Assembly (NCBI GenBank): GCA_018399015.1
Contig: CP073761.1
Location: 2,108,001-2,172,000, forward strand
Reading direction: 5' to 3'
From: Cyanobium sp. M30B3
GTDB taxonomy: Bacteria; Cyanobacteriota; Cyanobacteriia; PCC-6307; Cyanobiaceae
Length of the DNA: 64,000 nt
This document shows positions 42,584 through 49,888 of this stretch, in pieces (position 1 is the first letter of the stretch; each line of letters opens with the position of its first letter). The notes under the pieces are model-generated. The model saw only the letters and a program-made list of their open reading frames with translations. It was not told where the DNA came from and did no database searches. Position numbers and translations under genes: made by a program.

Positions 42584-44110
42584 CTAGCGAATACGATGCC
42601 TTATGCTTTTCCTAATACTCGCCAGTAGCGCCAGAGCTGCCTTTTTGACGCCAGCGGATCTTTCAATGCTCAACTCATGAGCAACACTGCTCAACTCATG
42701 GGTAAGAGCATCAACGGAGGACGCATAGTGAATAAGGCCTTCAACTGCCAAAGAGCTTGAAGACATTTCTGAACTCAAAGGAAGATTCTTGCTCTTTAAA
42801 TCTGCATGGTGTTGGGCCTTGCAACCCAAGACTTGACCTGCCCACTTCATCATAAATGATTCACAATCTGACTCCTTAAAGGTAAATGCTAGGCCTTCAA
42901 ACGACAAGAGACCATGAGATAGCGCAAAACCAGTCAAAACTCGATAACGGATAACGCGCCTCTTGTAATCACTTGGCGGACTAGAAAGCCAGTAACTAAT
43001 TGCCGATTTTAAATCCACATGATTCGCACAATCGAAAAAAACATCTAGGCCGCTAAGCATCGTTGTGCCGAGCTCAAAACACGATTTACCTGCGAATAGC
43101 GCCTCAAAGAGAAAGCTGGAGTTGACAGCAATAACGTGGTCAACAAGTGACAAAGAACTTACTACGTCAAGTTTCTCCGTCCATACACCAGTTACATGAT
43201 TTGCATTATCGATCGCCTGCTGATAAGCCGAGACGGGGATCCTAGACTTTGGGTGATGCTTCCCCACGACAAAAGAATCCTCAGGAAGAGAATTCAATAC
43301 CGCCGTGAAGGCTTCAATATTTGATTCAAAGTGGGGATTAAAAAGAAAGTTTTGAACATCGTTATCAACTTGCCCCGCGAAAAGGATTTTGTATTTAGAA
43401 TTAGCATAGTCGTCATTCAGCTGGATCTCACTTGCACTAGAGATACCAGAACAAGGCTGCTGCCACCATGTCAGCGTATTCGATCTGGTTATTGAAATAT
43501 ACTCATCAGCCCGATCAATATACTGCTGCAACCCATTCTCTAAAGGTGATTGTAATTTTGGATGCCTGTTAGAAAAAATGCGCAGAGAGGCCGCAAGATT
43601 AGTTTCAGAAAGCTGTCCACTCTTGTCGAGGGTAAGCATTCCCGGCCAGGGAGTGCGTTCAATATCCCAGCACTCTATCCCCATAGATTCAGCAATAGCC
43701 CTTGCAAGCATGCCTTCAGGCCTGTGCCAGTTCCAAATAAGAGCCGCAATGGGATTTAGGGCCGAGAGATGAAGGGCTATTGAAGAAGCATGAAGGAGCT
43801 GATCATCACTTGAATAGTCTTCATCCCAAAGGCTAGCTTGACTTTGAATCTTATTAACGATGTTCTTAAAAGAACCTGAGGATTTGAACTCAGAAGGCTG
43901 CGAGGAGTTGATCCAGGAATGATTAAGGGGTAAAGTAGTTAGACTCTTGCCGTAGCTATAAAAGCGATTGACTGCACGCCCACTGATTACAAGATGAGTC
44001 GAATATCGTGCATTCAGCGCCTCAGCTACACGCTGCCAAAAAGATCTTTCCTGTTCACGGAATATAGGAACAAAAGCATATAGAGTGACCGCCTCGCCGT
44101 AATCATTCAT
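42584..44110 (-). CDS. KpsS/KpsC-like capsular polysaccharide protein (PF05159-like)
   Basis: Protein of 508 residues; the ATG at 44110 overlaps the upstream stop (ATGA). The middle shows KILFAGQVDNDVQNFLFNPH, FVVGKHHPKSRIPVSAYQQA and HVIAVNSSFLFEALFAGKSC with FELGTTML, the arrangement of capsule Kdo-transferase-like domains (QVxxDxQ, KxHPxs, NSSxxxEAL). N-terminus LYAFVPIFREQERSFWQRVA is typical of related family members. Long C-terminal helical tail. A link to Kdo-like sugar transfer would fit the kdsA/kdsD genes, but the acceptor is unknown. AT-rich, with its pyruvyl-transferase and nitroreductase neighbours. Confidence 0.66.
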   Translation of the reverse strand: MNDYGEAVTLYAFVPIFREQERSFWQRVAEALNARYSTHLVISGRAVNRFYSYGKSLTTLPLNHSWINSSQPSEFKSSGSFKNIVNKIQSQASLWDEDYSSDDQLLHASSIALHLSALNPIAALIWNWHRPEGMLARAIAESMGIECWDIERTPWPGMLTLDKSGQLSETNLAASLRIFSNRHPKLQSPLENGLQQYIDRADEYISITRSNTLTWWQQPCSGISSASEIQLNDDYANSKYKILFAGQVDNDVQNFLFNPHFESNIEAFTAVLNSLPEDSFVVGKHHPKSRIPVSAYQQAIDNANHVTGVWTEKLDVVSSLSLVDHVIAVNSSFLFEALFAGKSCFELGTTMLSGLDVFFDCANHVDLKSAISYWLSSPPSDYKRRVIRYRVLTGFALSHGLLSFEGLAFTFKESDCESFMMKWAGQVLGCKAQHHADLKSKNLPLSSEMSSSSLAVEGLIHYASSVDALTHELSSVAHELSIERSAGVKKAALALLASIRKSIRHRIR

Positions 44111-45507
44111 CAAGATAATCCAATATATGCATAAGGCTTAAGTTCTAACGAGCGCTGCCTAGAGAGATAGACCTTGCAAGCTTCGGAATATTTCTCACTG
44201 CCTAGAATTGCATCGTCAATCAATGAAAATACTAAAGAAGAAAAGAATGCATTTCTGTCTGCAGCATTTGAGCCGTAGCCAATATTATCTAAGACACCCT
44301 GATTTTTTAAATTATAGTATTGATCAAGTGATACCGAGACAACAGGCGTAAGCTCCCCAATTGCAAAGACAATAGGATGATGCTTCATTGTGAAACATAG
44401 CTCAGCTCTAGATATTAATCCTCGAGAAACCCGCCAGTCTGGAGAATAGGGAATGCAATAACTAGGTGAGGTCATTTGATCACTGATATTTTGACATGGC
44501 TCGATATCACCGGGAGCCATTGACACAAGCAGGCAATTCAGGCCTAATCTTTGACTAATATAATCGCAGATCTCGGCAAACCGTGCCTCTATGGCCGGGA
44601 TTTCTTCTTTGGTCATTCCCCAATGGTGAAAGTTCACAACTGCATATTTATTAGCAGGCAATCCATCTATGAGACTTAAATCATCATATTCAAAGCTAGC
44701 ATCACAAAGCAAAGCGTCATCACAACTGGATTCGATATGGTCCCCATTTAACCCCAATGAAGATAGAACTTGCTGCGAAGTACCTCTATCACGCAGACTT
44801 ATATATTTGGCTCCACTAAGACCCCATCGCGCAACACGCTTATCAGCTGTAGATGTCAAAACACCAATATTATGCCCGGTAAGAAAGTAAGGGATACGCA
44901 AAATCTGACAAACTCGCATGAGTAAGCAGTTTTCCCATAGCCTGCTACGTGTTGCACCAGTGAGATAACCCCCTCCCGATATATGAAGGCAGTCATGAGA
45001 CAGAAGTTCGCTCAGTATAGCTGCTTCCCTGGGCCAACAAAATAAGATTGGGATATTGAACTTCAAAAAATATGCTGAGATAATGAGGCGAAAACGCAGA
45101 AGATTGAAAAACTGATAATACTTCTTTGACACACCATCATAAGGCCCAATAGTGTTGGACCTGAACCATGCAACTCGTGGAGCCCACACACAATGCTCTT
45201 TATGGAGTGCAGCCGTGTAGGCGGGGTTAGGTGAAAAGAGTGTGATTTTACAGCTTGGATAGACTTTTCGCCATCGCGATATGCAGGATGCTAGCTGAGC
45301 CTCATCGCCAACATTGCCATAACCGTGGCCGGCAGCTATCAGAATTTTTGGTGAACCTGTCCATGTCTTGTCACAGTATCCCCATTCCGTTGCTTGTTGA
45401 ATGAAATGGTCATGGCTTCGAAGATTGTTAGCATTCACCTTGCGCCCATGGCGATTCATCAGTTTGGATACTAGAGGCATCGATACTGGCATTTCTTGCA
45501 AAGACAA
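44110..45507 (-). CDS. Polysaccharide pyruvyl transferase-family protein
   Basis: Protein of 465 residues from a TTG at 45507; an ATG at 45492 is an alternative. KILIAAGHGYGNVGDEAQLA gives the GNxGD motif, CLHISGGGYLTGATRSRLWE the glycine-rich strand, YISLRDRGTSQQVLSSLGLN the nucleotide-binding helix and ISRAELCFTMKHHPIVFAIG the C-terminal block, with KHH where RLH/RxH is usual. Longer than the 35819 protein and of a different branch. Probably adds pyruvate ketals. Coupled to the KpsS-like gene by ATGA. Confidence 0.82.
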   Translation of the reverse strand: MSLQEMPVSMPLVSKLMNRHGRKVNANNLRSHDHFIQQATEWGYCDKTWTGSPKILIAAGHGYGNVGDEAQLASCISRWRKVYPSCKITLFSPNPAYTAALHKEHCVWAPRVAWFRSNTIGPYDGVSKKYYQFFNLLRFRLIISAYFLKFNIPILFCWPREAAILSELLSHDCLHISGGGYLTGATRSRLWENCLLMRVCQILRIPYFLTGHNIGVLTSTADKRVARWGLSGAKYISLRDRGTSQQVLSSLGLNGDHIESSCDDALLCDASFEYDDLSLIDGLPANKYAVVNFHHWGMTKEEIPAIEARFAEICDYISQRLGLNCLLVSMAPGDIEPCQNISDQMTSPSYCIPYSPDWRVSRGLISRAELCFTMKHHPIVFAIGELTPVVSVSLDQYYNLKNQGVLDNIGYGSNAADRNAFFSSLVFSLIDDAILGSEKYSEACKVYLSRQRSLELKPYAYIGLS

Positions 45508-45540
45508 CGATCATGAACTACCTAGAATCTTTGGCCATCA

Positions 45541-46383
45541 CTAGGGATGATCAAAGTGCTGATCTATTAATCTAAGTTCAAGTCTCTCAAGCTTAGAAGA
45601 AAAGTAGATTGTCAACTTACCTAACGTTCTGACAGCAAAAGAAAGTGTAGCTTGCCTTGCTCTCGTTACTGGTGAGATTCGTCTTGTTCGCCGGCTATTG
45701 GGGCTTTTTCGTTTAATCAAGTAATGATCAGTTGCCTCCCTCCTGACAGGCCGATGTGTCGTTCCATGATAATCTTCTCCAAACGGATATCCATCAACAT
45801 CTACTCTATTAGGGTTGCCTAGTATGATTATTCCTTGAGGCTTCAGCCATGGAGGAATCTGGTAGTTTGGAAATGCTTTGCAAATGCTTTGATTGCTCAT
45901 AAGCCTAGTATTGCTCATCTTATAGTTAAATGACAGCCAGCAACTTGCTATCCCTTTTGCTGTGGCAAGCAACAGCATATTCTGTATAGATGCCGATGAA
46001 TTAGAAACTTCAAGTGACTCCCAGATTGGGTATTCTCCATTACAACGGCGATCGGTGAGCGATGCGTCAGCAAAGACCACAATCGCGGCAGAACATTTCC
46101 CAATAAGGCCCGCTGGCAATGCCTTTCTTAGTTGGCTCTGAGACCGAGAAGATTTATAAGGCCATATCCATCTTACCGAACCAAGTGCAAGTAGCTCATT
46201 TGGATCACTTAGGATCAAAAAGCGTTGATTCTGTGCATTTGAACCTGATGGCGCGTAGATTCCACTTCTGACAAGATCAATCAGGTCATTATTAGATATG
46301 GTGCTGTTTCCCTGAAATGATCTCGAGCTTCTTCGCTTCTCAATGATTCTTTGTAATGTATCTACGTCTGACACATTGGGCAT
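45541..46383 (-). CDS. Nitroreductase-family flavoprotein
   Basis: Protein of 280 residues. RIIEKRRSSRSFQGNSTISN is the FMN phosphate-binding N-terminus; IYAPSGSNAQNQRFLILSD and IQNMLLLATAKGIASCWLSF complete the nitroreductase fold, with LKPQGIIILGNP near residue 185. The final 70 residues form a basic extension (RRTRRISPVTRARQ) not needed for the fold. Nitroreductase-like oxidoreductases are seen beside pyruvyl transferases in capsule clusters of other phyla, so a role in making or protecting a modified sugar is possible, but the reaction is unknown. It ends 33 bases before the pyruvyl transferase gene. Confidence 0.85.
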   Translation of the reverse strand: MPNVSDVDTLQRIIEKRRSSRSFQGNSTISNNDLIDLVRSGIYAPSGSNAQNQRFLILSDPNELLALGSVRWIWPYKSSRSQSQLRKALPAGLIGKCSAAIVVFADASLTDRRCNGEYPIWESLEVSNSSASIQNMLLLATAKGIASCWLSFNYKMSNTRLMSNQSICKAFPNYQIPPWLKPQGIIILGNPNRVDVDGYPFGEDYHGTTHRPVRREATDHYLIKRKSPNSRRTRRISPVTRARQATLSFAVRTLGKLTIYFSSKLERLELRLIDQHFDHP

Positions 46384-47167
46384 TGTTCTAAGGATAAGGA
46401 AAGTCTGTCAATTCATAGCAAGAATCAAAGCTCCATGTGTAGCTTAGTTAGTTTTCTTGCAATAGGCTGTGGTGCAGTGAAGATAGGCCATGGAACGACT
46501 TGGGTACTCTTGACAATTGTCATTGAAGATTTGAAGATTCAAAAACTAGTCTCTACAAGAACGACTTAAGGCTGATAGTCTTGTGTAGATTGATCATTGT
46601 CATGGTTGAGTCTATTCAGGGTCGATAATAAAAACTCTCCTGATTGCAGGATATCAATTACCGGTAAAGATACACGCTAATTCTTAGCTTAGCTTGAAGG
46701 ATATCCTTTCCAGTCATGGAAATATGATAGTATCGTGAGAAGAGTCTAGACAATATTAGTTTTGATGCGAGGACAAGCATGCGACTAAATAAGAGTATTC
46801 TTTAGGAGCGCAAAGGGGCTATCTTATACAGGATCTGACTAGAACTAATTGGACATAGTATTAGATCAGGGCATGAAGGGTTCATTCAACTTAGAGACAC
46901 TAATGCATATAGCTAAAGTAAGTATTAGATAATCCTGTTCAAGAAACATCTGTCACTAATCCCAGCTCATTAGAGATAGTAACCTAACGTTTAGGATTTA
47001 TAATTACAAACTGAAAGAGGTCATGATAAGGCTATTGTAAGAGAGTTTACTAATCCGGTTATTGCTTGAACATGCATCAGGGCTGGCACACAGGTATCAA
47101 TAGAATGGGATGTTGTATGCACAATTATAGAGCTGACCAAACTATCAAAAAGATAACTAGACATAGT
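46384..47167. other. Long AT-rich spacer without a recognised gene
   Basis: Nearly 800 bases of low-GC DNA between the nitroreductase and the P-loop protein. At 46456-46569 (+) a short frame reads AIGCGAVKIGHGTTW, faintly like one hexapeptide-repeat turn, but this is too little to call. A perfect 10-base palindrome (GACAATTGTC) lies near 46511. The promoter for the nitroreductase-pyruvyl transferase-KpsS unit would be expected close to 46384. Nothing else was found. Confidence 0.5.
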
Positions 47168-48277
47168 CTACATTGCGCATTCACTGTTCCATTTTAACTT
47201 ACGGATAATCGCATGGTAGACTCTAATAATATAATTGATGATGGCCCTAGAGGAGCGATTTTTTACTCTGCGCATTAAGTACCATTTTAATGTGAGATTA
47301 GGATGAGACCTAAGGACTGGGAGTATGTTGCAACCAGACTCTAGCTCCACAACTAGTCTTTCACTAGGCGAAAGTAATGAAGATGTATCGTTAATAGCTG
47401 CTAGGGCCTTATTCTGAAAAGCAGGTGGTGCTTGATTGCCATTAAATGAGTAGTTGATCCCCGACGGAGGGGGATCAATGCTGAGGAATCCGTAGACATC
47501 TTCCATGATAGTGGATGTATTATTAATCAGCTCATCAAACTCTACTATCTTCAACCTGCCAGGATATTGCTGCTTTAGTTGATCTACGACAGAATCCCTT
47601 TTCTGAATTTGCGAGATTATATTACTATTAATATAGTCCCAAAAACCTGTTGATAGTCGATATTTGCTTCGGTAGTTATCCGGATTGGGACTTCTAGATA
47701 ATCTAGAGGCGAGAATATCAATTGCACTTCGTCGCATCGAGATAACTCTGGCGTCGGTAAACTCAGATAAGACTAGGCTGATGCCTCCTGTGGAGCTAAG
47801 CCCCCATGCAACATACTTAGAGCAATCACTTGGATTTAAATAGCAGGCTGGCCACGATACTGGCATTAGACTATAAATCTTCATTATGGTTTCTGCAACA
47901 GTCCACACATTCCTACTTCTCAGATACGATAATAATGCTGTTTCAAAAGCTTGGAAGTCAAAGTTAAAGTCTGGATACCAAAAATCGCTTCTGGAGCATT
48001 CATGCCTTATTCTCCCCTTGGCAGAGTATTGTTCGATAATATAAAAGTTTGAATACTCAATAAGCATCTTACGCATGAGCGCAAGATCTCTGTTTTCAAG
48101 AATAGATTCGAGATATGGACAGTCGGCGAAGGCATTGATAATGCTGTCCTGTATTGGGGCTATAAATGTTTGGGGTGATCCATCAAGGAGGCCGAGCAAA
48201 ATCGATTTGCCACAAGCATTATAGCCATCAACATAGATTAGCCTTGCAATCGATTTATCTGTATGAGATCTAGACAT
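47168..48277 (-). CDS. Sulfotransferase-like P-loop protein
   Basis: Taken from the ATG at 48277 (369 residues); the frame extends 19 residues further. ARLIYVDGYNACGKSILLGL (about 10-30) is a P-loop of sulfotransferase type (GxxxxGKSxLxxLL), FTDARVISMRRSAIDILASR (about 175-195) corresponds to the 3'-phosphate block (xxRxPxDxxxSxxx), and LKIVEFDELINNTSTIMEDV to the later YExL/FExL segment. This order fits the sulfotransferase fold, although the motifs are divergent and the insert between them is long. No close functional match is known to me. AT-rich; right next to the IS481 remnant. Confidence 0.6.
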   Translation of the reverse strand: MSRSHTDKSIARLIYVDGYNACGKSILLGLLDGSPQTFIAPIQDSIINAFADCPYLESILENRDLALMRKMLIEYSNFYIIEQYSAKGRIRHECSRSDFWYPDFNFDFQAFETALLSYLRSRNVWTVAETIMKIYSLMPVSWPACYLNPSDCSKYVAWGLSSTGGISLVLSEFTDARVISMRRSAIDILASRLSRSPNPDNYRSKYRLSTGFWDYINSNIISQIQKRDSVVDQLKQQYPGRLKIVEFDELINNTSTIMEDVYGFLSIDPPPSGINYSFNGNQAPPAFQNKALAAINDTSSLLSPSERLVVELESGCNILPVLRSHPNLTLKWYLMRRVKNRSSRAIINYIIRVYHAIIRKLKWNSECAM

Positions 48278-48368
48278 GCTTGCATTTTGATTCACTTTTC
48301 TTATCAAACAGTAGGTTTTGCTCGTGGATAACACTCAATAATTCAAGCCACCGCTGGCCCTCTCGCCG

Positions 48369-48389
48369 CCTAGGTGTATAGTCCCAACA
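48369..48389 (+). repeat. 21-bp direct repeat, copy A
   Basis: Begins CCTAGGTGTATAGTCCC and matches 49386-49406 at 18 of 21 positions. Its first 9 bases (48369-48377) also occur inverted at 49227-49235. The two inverted copies bracket the IS481 remnant and could be part of its ends or of a target region. Confidence 0.55.
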
Positions 48390-48392
48390 CGT

Positions 48393-49235
48393 TGTTTAGC
48401 TGACAGGGTGTGAGGTCGCCATGGTCCGGGTGTCACCGCCGATCAACTGACCTCCCCCCATGCATACCCACCCGAACGCCCGGCGTACCCTCAGGAGGAT
48501 CGCCATGTCCCTTGGGGCTGCCCTGTCGACCGTGGGGCGGGTGATGAAGTCCCTGGGCCTTGGCCGACTGCGGAACCTGGAACCCAAGGCTCCGGTGCAG
48601 CGGTACCAGTGGGAGAAGCCGGGCAACATGATCTATGTCGACACCTAGCCGCAGGCTTCTCCTCAGGAGTAACAGCTGGCCCGGTTCCAGCGGGTCGGTC
48701 ACCGGATCACCGGCGATCGCCGTCATGGCTATTCCCGGGGCGCTGGCTACGAGAAGGTCCACGTCGCGGTGGATGACGCCACACTCCTGGCGACCATGGA
48801 GGTGCTGCCCGACGAGCAAAAGGCCACCACGGTCGGCTTCCTGACCCGGGCTGTGGGCTGGTTCAGCGAGCAGGGGATCACATGCCGCCGTGTCCTCTCC
48901 GATAACGGCTCCTCCTATCGCTCTGGTGAATGGCGAAAGGCCTGCAGCGCCTTGGATCTCAAGCCCATCCGCACCAGGCCCTACACCCCCAGAACGAACG
49001 GCAAGGCCGAGCGATTCATCTAGCCGCAAGCTATTGCGAAGCAGTAGACCCTGCTGGGCGAAAGGGCGTATGTCATGCAGTTCCAGACCTCAGAAGAACG
49101 GAACCGATGGCTTCCAGGCTATCTGCGGCTCGATAACGGCCGCAGGTGCCACATGGCTCTCTGTGGCCTCAGCCCCCAGCAGTGCCTCCAACGGCTGCTG
49201 CTCACTGAATGACCTGGTGAGACACAACACCTAGG
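48393..49235 (+). mobile_element. IS481-family element remnant
   Basis: The transposase pseudogene fills most of this stretch. A candidate left end starts TGTTTAGCTGACAGG at 48393, and a candidate right end, read on the - strand, starts TGTTGTGTCTCACC near 49230. The inverted repeat CCTAGGTGT at 48369-48377 / 49227-49235 brackets it. No target duplication was found. The right end abuts the IS1182-type remnant directly. Confidence 0.55.
48460..49213 (+). pseudogene. IS481-family transposase with stop-bounded inserts
   Basis: The + frame from 48460 gives HTHPNARRTLRRIAMSLGAA, RLRNLEPKAPVQRYQWEKPG, MIYVDT, a 27-nt stop-bounded insert, QLARFQRVGHRITGDRRHGY, VHVAVDDATLLATMEVLPDE, VLSDNGSSYRSGEWRKACSA, RTRPYTPRTNGKAERFI, a second 27-nt insert, then TLLGERAYVMQFQTSEERNR. 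The catalytic D, D and E of the rve domain (YVD, SDNG, GKAE) are all kept. Stops: TAG 48646, TAA 48670, TAG 49021, TAG 49045. Without the inserts the reading frame would be nearly complete, so the inserts are the main lesions. Confidence 0.85.
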
Positions 49236-49670
49236 CCTGCAGCTCGCAGCGGCGGGCGTTGTCGGCGGCGGCCTCCGCTTCCAGCTCCACCTTGGCCTTG
49301 CGCAGAGCATCTACTCGATCCTAGCGGCACTGCAATTCCTTGGGCAACTCGTCACCACATTTGCCCTTACCGTAGCGCGCGTCCTCCTAGCTGTGTAGTC
49401 CCAGCAGGCCCAATCGATCCGCCGGGAGGAGGGGATGCCGAACCAGTAGGCTTACTACAGCAGCGCCACCATCTTTCGCGTCTCATAGGCCTTGACCATG
49501 CGGGCATGCTTCCCCATATAGACAGTATAGATGGCCGAGAGATCCAGTTCTGCGGCCAAATCAAGCAGGAAAAATACCAGCTGGTGCTCAGGAAGCCGCT
49601 CCAACGGCGACGGAGGCAGCAAGGTGGTCTGTTCCGGCTCCGAGGGACGGGAGGACTTGGGCTTCTGCAT
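49231..49670 (-). pseudogene. IS1182-type transposase remnant with an internal deletion
   Basis: From the ATG at 49670: LPEHQLVFFLLDLAAELDLS, TVYMGKHARMVKAYETRKMV, ALL, two adjacent stops, AYWFGIPSSRRIDWACWDY. Then the frame changes and continues EDARYGKGKCGDELPKELQC, an amber, DRVDALRKAKVELEAEAAAD and NARRCELQA ending at a TAG. These are the N-terminal and the later charged-helix parts of the IS1182-like transposase family, so roughly 130 residues between them are missing. Ends where the IS481 remnant starts. Confidence 0.75.
49386..49406 (+). repeat. 21-bp direct repeat, copy B
   Basis: Begins CCTAGCTGTGTAGTCCC; differs from 48369-48389 at three positions. It lies at the deletion junction inside the IS1182-type remnant (end of the WACWDY block), which suggests the repeat may have taken part in the deletion. 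Confidence 0.5.
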
Positions 49671-49888
49671 TCCCCATTCTCTTGCTTAGATCCATTGGCG
49701 TCACTGGGGTATGGGCAGAAGATTCACGAGAGACGGTGAAGAGCGCTGAGGGGGTCTATGGGGAATAAATTCCTAGAACGTTCACTCTAAGGCAGCATAG
49801 CCAATCTAATTTACCACTATCAACCGAGTCTTACCCTAGGATTGCGGCTCCAATCTCGCGGGAGTTGGCCGAGATGTTCGGAGACCTT
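49671..49888. other. Spacer between the IS1182 remnant and the fusion gene
   Basis: About 220 bases. The left part is probably the outer end of the IS1182-type element; the right part becomes AT-rich like the following gene. No inverted repeat partner for the element could be identified. Confidence 0.4.

Noticed and set aside
46456-46569. Short + strand stretch resembling one hexapeptide-repeat turn
   Set aside because: Only about 12 suggestive residues with no second repeat or catalytic loop; not enough to call an acetyltransferase remnant.
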